A DNA stretch of 64,000 nucleotides from Jiella avicenniae. Lineage in GTDB: Bacteria; Pseudomonadota; Alphaproteobacteria; Rhizobiales; Rhizobiaceae. Numbering within the stretch: position 1 is the first letter of the stretch; each line of letters begins with the position of its first letter. Under the pieces are notes generated by a model that was given only the letters and a program-made list of their open reading frames with translations, searched no databases and was not told the origin of the DNA. The translations under genes were made by a program, and so were the position numbers. Below are positions 46,961 to 56,810 of this stretch, piece after piece. The DNA lies in contig NZ_JAJUWU010000008.1 of the NCBI RefSeq assembly GCF_021390325.1, forward strand, positions 124,001 to 188,000, written 5' to 3'.

Positions 46961-48211
46961 TCAGGCGAAAAAGCGCCGCGCCTTTTCGAGGGCTTCAGCC
47001 AGTCGGTCGACCTCGGCCAGGGTGTTGTACATACCAAACGAAGCCCGGCATGTGGAGGTGGTTCCGAAACGCTTCAAGAGCGGCTGCGCGCAATGGGTGC
47101 CGGCGCGCACCGCGACGCCTTCGCGGTCGATCACCATCGAGACGTCGTGGGCGTGGATGCCTTCGAGGTCGAAGGAGACGATCGCTCCCTTGCCCGGCGC
47201 CTCGCCGTAGATCCGCAGCGAATTGATGTCCTTGAGGCGCTCATGGGCGAAGGCGCGCAACGTCTCTTCATGGGCGGCAATCTTCTCGCGGCCGACCCTC
47301 GCCATGTAGTCGAGGGCCGCGCCGAGGCCGATCGCCTGGACGATCGGCGGGGTGCCCGCCTCGAAGCGATGCGGCGGGGCGTTGTAGGTGACGCCCTCCT
47401 CGGTGACCTCGGCGATCATCTCGCCGCCGCCGTTGAACGGCCGCGTCGCCTCCAGCATCGCCTGACGTCCGTAGAGAACGCCGATCCCGGTCGGCCCGTA
47501 GACCTTGTGGCCGGTGAAGACGTAGAAGTCGCAGCCGATGTCCTGCACGTCGACCGGCAGGTGAACCGCGCCCTGGCTGCCGTCGACGAGGGTCGGAATG
47601 CCCTTCGCGCGAGCCAGTGCGCAGACCGCCTTGACGTCGACGACGGTGCCGAGGACGTTCGACATATGCGTCGTCGCGATCAGCTTCGTCTTCGGCGTGA
47701 TCGCCTTCTCGAAAGCCTCGACGCTGATCGAGCCGTCGTCCTCGACCGGCACGAAGACGAGCTTGGCGCCGTTCCTCTCCCGGATGAAGTGCCACGGCAC
47801 GATGTTGGAATGATGCTCCATCTGGGTGACGACGATCTCGTCGCCCTCGCCGATCGTCTCCATGCCGAAGCCATAGGCGACGAGATTGATCGATTCCGTC
47901 GCCGAGCGGGTGAAGACGATTTCCTCGGCCGACGCTGCGTTCAGGAACGCCGCGACTTTGGCGCGTGCGTCCTCGAAGGCCTCGGTTGAACGGTTCGAGA
48001 GATAGTGCAGGCCGCGATGGACGTTCGCGTAGTCCTCGCTGTAGGCGCGCATGATGGCGTCGAGCACGGCCTTCGGCTTCTGGGCCGACGCGCCGTTGTC
48101 GAGATAGGTCAGCGGCTTGCCGTAGACTTCCTTCGACAGGATCGGAAAGTCGGCACGGATCTCTTCGACGTCGTAGCCGAGCGGATCCCGCAGTCTGGCT
48201 TCAGCCGTCAT
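46961..48211 (-). CDS. sufS: Cysteine desulfurase SufS
   Basis: 416 aa group II desulfurase that supplies sulfur for Fe-S assembly as a Cys persulfide. PLP Lys in FTGHKVYGPTGIGVLYG; catalytic Cys in RAGTHCAQPLL; NVHRGLHYLSNRSTEAFE and MEHHSNIVPWH are family motifs. The ATG at 48211 overlaps the VOC gene by 11 bases. A second desulfurase (NifS/IscS type) heads the operon. Confidence 0.96.
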   Translation of the reverse strand: MTAEARLRDPLGYDVEEIRADFPILSKEVYGKPLTYLDNGASAQKPKAVLDAIMRAYSEDYANVHRGLHYLSNRSTEAFEDARAKVAAFLNAASAEEIVFTRSATESINLVAYGFGMETIGEGDEIVVTQMEHHSNIVPWHFIRERNGAKLVFVPVEDDGSISVEAFEKAITPKTKLIATTHMSNVLGTVVDVKAVCALARAKGIPTLVDGSQGAVHLPVDVQDIGCDFYVFTGHKVYGPTGIGVLYGRQAMLEATRPFNGGGEMIAEVTEEGVTYNAPPHRFEAGTPPIVQAIGLGAALDYMARVGREKIAAHEETLRAFAHERLKDINSLRIYGEAPGKGAIVSFDLEGIHAHDVSMVIDREGVAVRAGTHCAQPLLKRFGTTSTCRASFGMYNTLAEVDRLAEALEKARRFFA

Positions 48212-48587
48212 AGGATATGAACTCCATGAGCGATCCGTCGGGATCGCGGAAATAAACGCTTCGTCCGCTTCCCAGAGCACCGCGGCGCTCGACCGGACCG
48301 AGTTCGACGGCAACGCCCTTCGCCGCCAAATGCTCGGCCGCGCCGGCGATCGGACCATGCCAGCGGAAGCACAGGTCGCTGTTGCCCGGCATCACCGGCC
48401 GGCGCGCCAGCGGGACCGCATCCTTGCCGGGGCCGTGGCAGTTCAGCTGCTGCTCGCCGAAACGGATGGCGAAGCCGACGTCTTCGTGGATGATCTCCGC
48501 GCCCATGACCTCGCGGTAGAACTCCTCCGACCGATCCCAGTCGGAGACGTGGATCACGCAGTGATCGAGGGTTACGGAGGCAGTCAC
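48201..48587 (-). CDS. VOC-fold protein between sufD and sufS
   Basis: 128 aa. LDHCVIHVSDWDRSEEFYREVMG opens the first module, with a His ligand at the usual place; SDLCFRWHGPIAGAAEHL the second; GRSVYFRDPDGSLMEFISY ends in the conserved Glu. Start GTG at 48587, 12 bases after sufD, with GAGG upstream. Overlaps the sufS start by 11 bases, so translation of the two is linked. Function unknown; related VOC proteins act on small ketones or fosfomycin-like compounds. Confidence 0.86.
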   Translation of the reverse strand: MTASVTLDHCVIHVSDWDRSEEFYREVMGAEIIHEDVGFAIRFGEQQLNCHGPGKDAVPLARRPVMPGNSDLCFRWHGPIAGAAEHLAAKGVAVELGPVERRGALGSGRSVYFRDPDGSLMEFISYDG

Positions 48588-48598
48588 GGGGCCGCGCC

Positions 48599-49864
48599 TC
48601 AGTGGCTCTTTTCGAGCCAGGCGTCGATCTTGGCCGTGAGCGCCTCGCCCAGGGCCTCGTCGATCTCCAGCTCTTCGACCATCTCGTCGACGAAAGCCTT
48701 GACCAGAAGGGCCTTCGCCTGAGCCGCGGGAATACCGCGGGACATCAGATAGAACAGATGGTCCTGGTTGATCTCGCCCGCCGTGGCGCCGTGGCCGCAC
48801 TGCACGTCGTCGGCGAAGATTTCGAGTTCCGGCTTGGCCGAGAAATCGCCATCCTCCGACAGAAGCAGCGTGTTGCAGGCCATCTTCGCGTCGGTCTTCT
48901 GTGCCTCCCGCGCGACCTTGATCATCCCCTGGAAGACCCCGTGGCCGCCCATCAGCACGTTGCGGAAGGTCTCGGTCGCCGTGGTGTTCGGATGGGTGTG
49001 GCGCAGCGTCGTCGTCACGTCGACATGCTGGTCCTTTTCGAGAAGGTTCACCCCGCGCATGACGATCTCGGACCCCTCGCCCCGGGTGACCGCATGGACC
49101 TCCTGGCGAACCAGCTGCCCGCCGGCGTTGAGCAGGAACAGCTTGAAGGTGGCGTCGGCGCCGACGGAGACGTTGAGCTGGCCGAGATGGGCTGCCGCCT
49201 CGCCCTTCGTCTGATCGATGACCCACAGCACCTCGGCGCCGTCGCCGATCGACAGATGCGACACCGCGCTGGAGGGAGCCGGCGAGCCACCGCCCTCGAC
49301 GCGCTCGACGAACGTCGCCTTCGACCCGTCGCCGACGCTGACTCTGACGGCGGAATGGGATTGCGCGCCGATGCCGCTGCGCAGCTCGATCGGCGCCGCA
49401 AGCTCGGTTTTGGCTGCGACCGCGAGCGTCGCCGCGCGGGCCCCGAAGGCCGCGTTGACGAGCCGCACCGTGTCGACCGGCCGGTCCAGATGGTTCGGGC
49501 TCTCGTGCCAGTCGGCGAGTTCGTCGCCGGCCACGATCGTCGCACCCTCTGGCGCGCTCGCCCGCTCCGGCGCGTCGAGATCGACCACCGTCGAACCGGC
49601 GACCAGCGGCGAGAGCACCGTTTCTGCCTCGCCGGCTTCCTTCGCGGCGAGCGCCTCGATCGCCTGATCCTTGCCGAGCCGGCGTCCCATCAGGTTCCGC
49701 AGGTCGGTATAGTGCCAGGCCTCGATGCGCCGATGCGGCAGACCCTCGCGACGCAGCGCCTCGATCGCGGCGCGGCGCGCGTCCTCGCCGCTGCCGGTGG
49801 CTTCCGCCAGCGAGACCAGCGCCGTCTCGGCCGGGGTTCTCGGTCTCAGTTCGGTGACGCTCAT
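48599..49864 (-). CDS. sufD: Fe-S cluster assembly protein SufD
   Basis: 421 aa subunit of the SufBC2D scaffold. HRRIEAWHYTDLRNLMGRR near residue 45, a long beta-helix core, then VQCGHGATAGEINQDHLFYLMSRGIPAAQAKALLVKAFVDEMVE, which holds the conserved Cys-His-type site. Starts two bases after sufC. Its product pairs with SufB. Confidence 0.96.
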   Translation of the reverse strand: MSVTELRPRTPAETALVSLAEATGSGEDARRAAIEALRREGLPHRRIEAWHYTDLRNLMGRRLGKDQAIEALAAKEAGEAETVLSPLVAGSTVVDLDAPERASAPEGATIVAGDELADWHESPNHLDRPVDTVRLVNAAFGARAATLAVAAKTELAAPIELRSGIGAQSHSAVRVSVGDGSKATFVERVEGGGSPAPSSAVSHLSIGDGAEVLWVIDQTKGEAAAHLGQLNVSVGADATFKLFLLNAGGQLVRQEVHAVTRGEGSEIVMRGVNLLEKDQHVDVTTTLRHTHPNTTATETFRNVLMGGHGVFQGMIKVAREAQKTDAKMACNTLLLSEDGDFSAKPELEIFADDVQCGHGATAGEINQDHLFYLMSRGIPAAQAKALLVKAFVDEMVEELEIDEALGEALTAKIDAWLEKSH

Positions 49865-49866
49865 GA

Positions 49867-50622
49867 TTACGCAGCCTCGCCGATGATCTGGCCGTAGCCT
49901 TCGTTCTCGAGCTGCAGCGCGAGGTCCTTGTCCCCGGACTTGATGATCCGGCCCTTGTAGAGGACGTGGACCGTGTCCGGCACGATGTAGTCGAGCAGGC
50001 GCTGGTAGTGGGTGATGACGAGGAAGGAGCGCTCCGGCCCGCGCAGCGCGTTGACGCCGTCCGCGACGATCTTCAGCGCGTCGATGTCGAGGCCGGAATC
50101 GGTCTCGTCCATGACGCAGAGCTTCGGCTCGAGCAGCGCCATCTGCAGGATCTCGGCGCGCTTCTTCTCGCCGCCGGAAAAGCCGACGTTGAGCGGCCGC
50201 TTCAGCATCTCGGCGTCGATCTTCAGCTCCGCCGCGGAGGCCTTGACCCGGCGCATGAACTCCGGCGTCATCAGCTCGGCCTCGCCGCGCGCCTTCCTCT
50301 GGGCGTTCATCGCCGTCTTGAGGAACGTCATCGTCGCGACGCCGGGGATCTCCAGCGGATACTGGAAAGCGAGGAACACGCCCGAGGCGGCCCGCTCGGC
50401 CGGGTCCATCTCGAGGATCGACTCGCCGTTGTAGAGGATGTCGCCCTCGGTCACCTCGTAGTCGTCGCGGCCCGCGAGGATGTAGGACAGGGTCGACTTG
50501 CCGGAGCCGTTCGGCCCCATGATCGCCGCGACCTCGCCGTCCTTCACCGTCAGGTCGACGCCCTTGAGGATCTCGGTGCCCTCATCGGCGACGCGGGCGT
50601 GGAGGTTCTTGATTTCGAGCAT
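49867..50622 (-). CDS. sufC: Fe-S cluster assembly ATPase SufC
   Basis: 251 aa ABC-type ATPase without membrane domain. Walker A GPNGSGKST, Q-loop LAFQYPLEIPG, signature FSGGEKKRAEILQMA, Walker B LCVMDETDSGLD with a DETDSGLDIDALK motif typical of SufC. Powers the SufB-SufD scaffold. The small coiled-coil ORF lies 15 bases upstream. Confidence 0.98.
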   Translation of the reverse strand: MLEIKNLHARVADEGTEILKGVDLTVKDGEVAAIMGPNGSGKSTLSYILAGRDDYEVTEGDILYNGESILEMDPAERAASGVFLAFQYPLEIPGVATMTFLKTAMNAQRKARGEAELMTPEFMRRVKASAAELKIDAEMLKRPLNVGFSGGEKKRAEILQMALLEPKLCVMDETDSGLDIDALKIVADGVNALRGPERSFLVITHYQRLLDYIVPDTVHVLYKGRIIKSGDKDLALQLENEGYGQIIGEAA

Positions 50623-50637
50623 GGTTTCTTTTCGTCT

Positions 50638-50862
50638 CTAGCGTTCGTTCGTGTGGTCGTCGGGACGCGCCGGATCGGCAGCATCCGCGGTTTCAATCTC
50701 TGCGAGGAGCCCCTGGCGTTCGGCCTGCAGCGCCTCGATCTCGTCGGCGACGACCGGGTCGGTCATCGAACCCTCGGCCATCGCCACCGCCTCGCGGGCC
50801 TGTTCGATCCGGTCCTCGATCTCGCGAAGGCGGGCGTAGCGTGGTGATAAATCAATGCTCAT
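50638..50862 (-). CDS. Small coiled-coil protein between sufB and sufC
   Basis: 74 aa. SPRYARLREIEDRIEQAREAVAMAEG and VVADEIEALQAERQGLLAEIETA form two heptad-type helices; the end is acidic. No family known to me. It sits in the same direction as sufC, 15 bases before it, and about 550 bases after sufB. Its helical pattern suggests self-association or binding to a Suf partner, but nothing in the sequence proves a role. Confidence 0.6.
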   Translation of the reverse strand: MSIDLSPRYARLREIEDRIEQAREAVAMAEGSMTDPVVADEIEALQAERQGLLAEIETADAADPARPDDHTNER

Positions 50863-50937
50863 TGCCCCGGCCTCTCATGTTTACGCAACCGATCGCCCGC
50901 CCGTTCCCCGGCAAGTGCTTTTGATCCGGCACGGACG

Positions 50938-51040
50938 GTAGATCCTCGCCACAGGGGCGAGGATGACGAACCGGAGCGGCTGATGCGCGCCCTTCAACCC
51001 CACCGCGGCGTCATCCTCGGGCTTGTCCCGAGGATCCACC
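50938..51040. repeat. Pair of palindromic repeats, GATCCTCGCC/GAGGATGACG type
   Basis: Two self-complementary units in opposite orientation: ATCCTCGCC-loop-GGCGAGGAT within 50938-50969, and ATCCTCGGGC-loop-CCCGAGGAT within 51009-51040, each with a GATGACG or CGTCATC end. They lie between the small coiled-coil ORF and the GIY-YIG gene. Same family as the repeat at 51479-51607 and related to that at 14546-14883. Confidence 0.8.
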
Positions 51041-51067
51041 GCCATCTCAACTCAAAACCGTCGGCCC

Positions 51068-51409
51068 CTAATTGTAATCCAACCACTCCCGCGAATTCGG
51101 ATGCGGCATGTAGACATTTTCGATCTCGCCCACCCGCTCGTAAAGATCCAGCCATGTCGGGTTGAGCCCCTCGATGAGATTGATCTTCCACGCCCTCGAA
51201 TAACGCTTCAGCGATTTTTCCCGCCGGATCGCCAGGACGATGTTCGGGTGCAGCTCGAACCAGACGAGAAGCTTCGCTTCGTATCGCGACGTGAAGCCCT
51301 TATGAACCTCGCTTTTATGCTCCCAGACGCGACCCGTAAGGTCGCTCGTCACTCCTATGTAGACGACACCTCGCGGCTTGTCCGACATCATGTAGACGAA
51401 GCCGGTCAC
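51068..51409 (-). CDS. GIY-YIG domain protein inside the suf operon
   Basis: 113 aa. The GIY-YIG motif appears as GFVYMMSDKPRGVVYIGVTSDLTGRVWEHK, followed by SRYEAKLLVWFE, RREKSLKRYSRAWK and a conserved Asn near NVYMPHPNSREW. Such stand-alone proteins (YhbQ type) are nuclease-fold proteins of unclear role. Start GTG at 51409; an upstream TTG at 51430 is possible. A+T content is higher than in the suf genes (about 58% G+C in one line counted). It is flanked by palindromic repeats on both sides. Confidence 0.88.
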   Translation of the reverse strand: MTGFVYMMSDKPRGVVYIGVTSDLTGRVWEHKSEVHKGFTSRYEAKLLVWFELHPNIVLAIRREKSLKRYSRAWKINLIEGLNPTWLDLYERVGEIENVYMPHPNSREWLDYN

Positions 51410-51478
51410 GACATCACGTCGTCGCCACAAGCATGACGGTTAGCCTATGTCGAGGCGCCTCCGCCTCCCTTCCGGCGC

Positions 51479-51607
51479 CGTCATCCTCGCCCTCGTGGCG
51501 AGGATCTACTGCCGATGAGGCGATGAACCGTCTTACTGGCGTCTCATTCGGTGACGCTTCTGGCTGTGAAACCCCAGTAGATCCTCGCCACGAGGGGGAG
51601 GATGACG
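51479..51607. repeat. Inverted repeat with 33-base arms after sufB
   Basis: Left arm 51479-51511 and right arm 51575-51607 (reverse complement) differ at a single position. The arms begin CGTCATCCTC and end GATCTACTG; the 63 bases between them are unique. It starts just past the sufB stop, so it could end or attenuate transcription into sufC. Not a tandem array or CRISPR. Confidence 0.85.
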
Positions 51608-51619
51608 ATCGTTTGACAC

Positions 51620-53140
<1,521 letters not shown>

Positions 53141-53242
53141 ACGTCTCGCTCCATACTCGCCGGAGTCAAGGTCCGGTGGTCGGGTGATACGATTGGGAAA
53201 ACTTGCTCCCGCTCGTCAAGATAAGTCTCGAATGGCCGCGTT

Positions 53243-53259
53243 TTTAGTGCCATTCCAAA
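53243..53259. promoter_or_regulatory. Candidate Irr/ICE-like box upstream of sufB
   Basis: TTTAGTG-CCA-TTCCAAA on the plus strand; it matches the Irr-type consensus TTTAGAA-N3-TTCTAAA at 11 of 14 fixed positions, 103 bases before the sufB start. Irr and RirA are known to control suf in Rhizobiales, so the place fits, but the match is imperfect and could be chance. Confidence 0.3.
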
Positions 53260-53272
53260 TAATCGCAAGCGC

Positions 53273-54490
53273 TCAGGCGGCGGCTGCGGATCCCGTTCTC
53301 GCGACCGCCCGAAGGGCCAGCTTCTCATACTCGCAAACGAACCGTTCGAGAGCCCCTTCGCTGGTTTCGGGACCGAAACTGACGCGAATCGCGCCGAGCG
53401 CCGGATCGACGTCGAGTCCCGCTTTCGCCATGGCTGCGACGACATGGCTCGGCCCGACCTTGCCGGACGAACAGGCCGAGCCGGCCGATACGGCGATGCC
53501 GGAAAGATCGAGGGCGATCTGCGCCGTCTCCGCCTTGACGCCGGGATGCACCATCGCGGCCGTGTTGGGAAGCCGCTCGGCGTCCTTTCCGAGGATGATG
53601 AGCTCCGGCAGGCGCCGCAGCAGGTCCCGTTCCAGGCGATCGCGCAGGGCGCCGAGCCGCTCCCCGGCCCCGGTGCCTCGCGCAAACGCGGCTCCGGCCG
53701 CCGCGCCGAAACTGGCGATGGCCGGCAGCGCCTCGGTCCCGGCGCGCATGCCGCGCTCCTGTCCACCGCCGCGCAGGAGCGCGAAGGGGCGCGTGGCGAG
53801 GCTCCGGAGCGCGATCGCGCCGACGCCCTTCGCAGCCCCCATCTTGTGGCCGGACAGGACGATCGCATCGGCGCCCGTGGCGGCGAGATCGACGGCGATG
53901 CGCCCGACCGTCTGGGCGGCGTCGAGCACCACGAGCACCGGATGGTCCCCGCGCCGCGCCTCCAGCACCGCCCGAATCGCCTCGATCGGCTGGATGACGC
54001 CGGTTTCGGAATTGGCCCAGGAGACCGCCAGCATCGCTGGGCCGACCGACCCGGCCGCTTCGACGAACGCCGCCAGCGCGCCGGGATCGACGATGCCGTT
54101 CCGGTCGACCGGCAGCCGCGTGACCGCCTCGGCTGCGAAGGCGCCGCCCTCCCGCGTCGCCGGATGATCGGTCTCGACGACGGCGAGCCGCGCGATCTCG
54201 ACCGGCTGGCCGGCGACGAGCCAGTGCGGCGAGAGAAGCTGCGCCGCCGCCTCGGTCGCGCCGCTGGTGAAGACGACGTTCTCGGCCGGTATCGAACCCT
54301 TTGCCCCGCCGATCAGCCGTGCCACCGACGCGCGGGCCTCTTCGCAGGCGGCACGGGCCGCGCGGCCTTCGCGGTGGGCCGAGGAGGGATTGCCGAGGTC
54401 GAGCGCAGCCACCGCCGCGTCCCGGGCTTCGGGCAGCAGCGGTGCCGAGGCGTTGTGGTCCAGATAGATCCGCTCGCGGCGCCCGGTCAT
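53273..54490 (-). CDS. sufS2: NifS/IscS-type cysteine desulfurase heading the suf operon
   Basis: 405 aa group I desulfurase. PLP Lys in LSGHKMGAAKGVGA; active Cys in AVSAGSACSSGKVGPS; DHNASAPLLPEA and GNPSSAHREGRAAR at the start. In Rhizobiales a second desulfurase gene commonly precedes sufB, as here. A 132-base gap separates it from sufB. Length and motifs are complete. Confidence 0.95.
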   Translation of the reverse strand: MTGRRERIYLDHNASAPLLPEARDAAVAALDLGNPSSAHREGRAARAACEEARASVARLIGGAKGSIPAENVVFTSGATEAAAQLLSPHWLVAGQPVEIARLAVVETDHPATREGGAFAAEAVTRLPVDRNGIVDPGALAAFVEAAGSVGPAMLAVSWANSETGVIQPIEAIRAVLEARRGDHPVLVVLDAAQTVGRIAVDLAATGADAIVLSGHKMGAAKGVGAIALRSLATRPFALLRGGGQERGMRAGTEALPAIASFGAAAGAAFARGTGAGERLGALRDRLERDLLRRLPELIILGKDAERLPNTAAMVHPGVKAETAQIALDLSGIAVSAGSACSSGKVGPSHVVAAMAKAGLDVDPALGAIRVSFGPETSEGALERFVCEYEKLALRAVARTGSAAAA

Positions 54491-54525
54491 CTCAACTCGC
54501 AGAGGTCGTCTCGTATCGCCGACGC

Positions 54526-54541
54526 AAATTTCTTGAAATTT
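54526..54541. promoter_or_regulatory. Palindrome AAATTTC-TT-GAAATTT upstream of sufS2
   Basis: A perfect 16-base inverted repeat (7-base arms, TT spacer) lies 36 bases before the sufS2 start. The flanks extend the symmetry (GACG before, CGTC after) with one unpaired base. It is close to where a repressor would act; which regulator (RirA, IscR, Fur-type) cannot be told from sequence. The divergent alpha/beta hydrolase lies on the other side. Confidence 0.45.
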
Positions 54542-54680
54542 CGTCCCCGAAAGGACTAGAAAGCGCCCTTACACGGCAGCGCCAGTTTTGAATTCTTCCA
54601 AACTGGAACCTACGGAGCCGGCCTGGCTTCGTCAACCGTCGCCAATGCTGCGGTTCCGCCCGCGATCAGAGAGTATCTAT

Positions 54681-55355
54681 ATGCCCGAAGTGATCTTCAA
54701 TGGCCCGGCGGGTCGCCTGGAAGGCCGATACCAGGCCGCCAAGGAAAAGAACGCCCCGATCGCGATCGTGCTGCACCCGCATCCGCGCTTCGGCGGGACG
54801 ATGAACAACCAGATCGTCTATCAGCTGTTCTACATGTTCGTGGAGCGCGGCTTCACGACGCTGCGCTTCAATTTCCGCGGCATCGGCCGCAGCCAGGGCG
54901 AGTTCGACCACGGAACCGGCGAGCTCTCCGACGCCGCCTCGGCGCTGGACTGGGTGCAGAGCCTGCATCCCGATTCCAAGCAGACCTGGGTCGCCGGCTA
55001 TTCCTTCGGCGCCTGGATCGGCATGCAGCTCCTGATGCGCCGGCCGGAGATCGAGGGGTTCCTGTCGGTCTCGCCGCAGCCGAACTCCTACGACTTCTCC
55101 TTCCTCGCCCCCTGCCCCTCGTCCGGCCTGATCATCCATGGCGGCAAGGACCGCGTGGCTCCGCCGCGCGACGTCCAGACCCTGGTCGACAAGCTGAAGA
55201 CCCAGAAGGGCATCGTCATCACCCAGAAGACGATGGAAGAGGCGAACCACTTCTATACCGAGCACACCGACGAGTTGATCGCCGAATGCGCCGACTATCT
55301 CGACCGGCGGCTCGCCGGCGAACTCTCCGATCCGCGACCGAAGCGCCTGCGCTGA
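54681..55355 (+). CDS. Alpha/beta hydrolase, dienelactone-type (UPF0227-like)
   Basis: 224 aa. The alpha/beta hydrolase core: IVLHPHPRFGGTMNNQIVYQL, FNFRGIGRSQGEFDHGTGE, WVAGYSFGAWIGMQLLM (nucleophile Ser in GYSFG), GLIIHGGKDRVAPPRDV (Asp) and EEANHFYTEH (His). This matches a widely held family of small hydrolases of unknown substrate, common in alphaproteobacteria. The ATG at 54681 is preceded by GAGAG. A hairpin follows its stop. Confidence 0.92.
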   Translation: MPEVIFNGPAGRLEGRYQAAKEKNAPIAIVLHPHPRFGGTMNNQIVYQLFYMFVERGFTTLRFNFRGIGRSQGEFDHGTGELSDAASALDWVQSLHPDSKQTWVAGYSFGAWIGMQLLMRRPEIEGFLSVSPQPNSYDFSFLAPCPSSGLIIHGGKDRVAPPRDVQTLVDKLKTQKGIVITQKTMEEANHFYTEHTDELIAECADYLDRRLAGELSDPRPKRLR

Positions 55356-55387
55356 ACCATCAAATTCGCGCAATCGGACGAGACTGA

Positions 55388-55415
55388 AAAGCCGCAGGGA
55401 GGTCCCCGCGGCTTT
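55388..55415. terminator. Hairpin after alpha/beta hydrolase gene
   Basis: AAAGCCGC at 55388-55395 and GCGGCTTT at 55408-55415 pair exactly around a 12-base loop whose GGGA and TCCC also pair. It lies 33 bases after the hydrolase stop. A T-run is short, so it is probably a weak bidirectional stop. Confidence 0.6.
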
Positions 55416-55537
55416 GAGTCGCTTAGTACATTTAGATGCCGAGAATAAGCTAGCAGACGTTGAGAGCGTTGCGGATCGTTGCCAATCAAAGACCCGGGGC
55501 AATGTCGATCTTTGAACGGGCTTGGCAGTTGCGAAGT

Positions 55538-56587
55538 TCATCCCCACAGGGTGGCAGAGTTGACGCCACGTCGGGCGCGTCGGGCGTGCGCCGTGTATGT
55601 CAACAACATGGGCCACGCCGCCGGCGCAGGTACATGACGCTGCGTATGAATGATTTCCCTGCGGTTAGGGTCGTCGACCCGGTCGCCTGATACGGCAACG
55701 AAGGTATGGCTTTCGGGAGCTGTCTCCTGCAGCATTTCCACGCTGAACCATGTCGACCTGCGACGCGACTTAGCGTTCTGATAAGTTGACGCAACCATCT
55801 GCCGGTCACTCCAGTCCCGGAAATATAGATTGGCATGACCACGGACCGCCTGCAGATCGTTGAAGGCGGCCACGTCTGTGGCACGCTCCATGACACCAAG
55901 TTCACCCAGCTTTTTCTCTAGACGGTAGATGGCCGGGTCGAATGACAGCAGCAGAAGCTGTGGCGTTAGCGGCATGAGTATCATGGCGCCCGGACTGCCA
56001 AGGCCTGCCCCTCCCAACACGTCCTTTTGCAGGTGGAAGCGGTTAGTGTAGATTACCGGATCGTCGGATGTGAAGAATGGCACCGCCGTGCAATTAAGGA
56101 TAACCCGCGTGCGTAGGTGGGCCGTATCTCTCACGCTGTCCTTGAAAGCATTGAGCGCGAGATGAAGGGCCATCTCGTGCGTCATAACTAGGCTTTCCAG
56201 CAACTCTGGTGTAGCCTCGTCGGCTACCATCATCCGTTCCGCCTCCGCCAACCGCATTGCGCCGTCTATCCATGCTGCGCTCCTGTAGGACTGCAGCAGC
56301 ATGAACGCGTGAAGGCGTCGGACGTCCTCTGTTGTCGCGGCAGCAGGATCTTCGGAGACATGCTGGATAATCTCGCCGTATTCACCTTCGGGCCCTTGCA
56401 ACGCTTGCTCGAGAGCGCCGTCGCGCCCGTAGAAATAAGGTTTTGCGCACTGTCCCTTCGCCGGCGCCGCTTCAATCGGTCGCTCGCGAGCCATGTTGAA
56501 TAGATTGATGGCGGCGCCTTCAACGTCCGTGCAGAAGGCGCGCAGATAACACCGAGGTACAAAGTGCTGAGACTTGTTGGCGGGCAT
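55538..56587 (-). CDS. DUF4238 family protein, lower G+C than neighbours
   Basis: 349 aa. [19 protein letters not shown] near residue 3 and [10 protein letters not shown] later are the DUF4238 hallmarks; a poorly conserved helical region joins them. DUF4238 proteins are scattered among bacteria, often in accessory DNA, some near restriction or defence genes, with no proven function. Three 60-base lines counted in this gene hold 53-58% G+C, against 67% in tyrS nearby, so it was probably acquired. The start at 56587 has no clear ribosome site. Its C-terminus is less certain than its N-terminus. Confidence 0.82.
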   Translation of the reverse strand: MPANKSQHFVPRCYLRAFCTDVEGAAINLFNMARERPIEAAPAKGQCAKPYFYGRDGALEQALQGPEGEYGEIIQHVSEDPAAATTEDVRRLHAFMLLQSYRSAAWIDGAMRLAEAERMMVADEATPELLESLVMTHEMALHLALNAFKDSVRDTAHLRTRVILNCTAVPFFTSDDPVIYTNRFHLQKDVLGGAGLGSPGAMILMPLTPQLLLLSFDPAIYRLEKKLGELGVMERATDVAAFNDLQAVRGHANLYFRDWSDRQMVASTYQNAKSRRRSTWFSVEMLQETAPESHTFVAVSGDRVDDPNRREIIHTQRHVPAPAAWPMLLTYTAHARRARRGVNSATLWG

Positions 56588-56810
56588 GGCAAACGGACGA
56601 TGTGTCGCTTCAGCCGAAAACACAACATGTTGCGAGCCTCCGGCGCGCTTCCAGTGGAAAATCGAGGCCGTTGGATCATGCATCCACCACCCAACCCAGC
56701 CACGCTCGCGAATCTACCCATCGCATCTGGAAATCGTGCCGCAGGCTGTTAAACACCCCGCAGGTATGGCCACAGCCAACCGCGACCCTATCGACAGGAC
56801 CTGCACCCCC

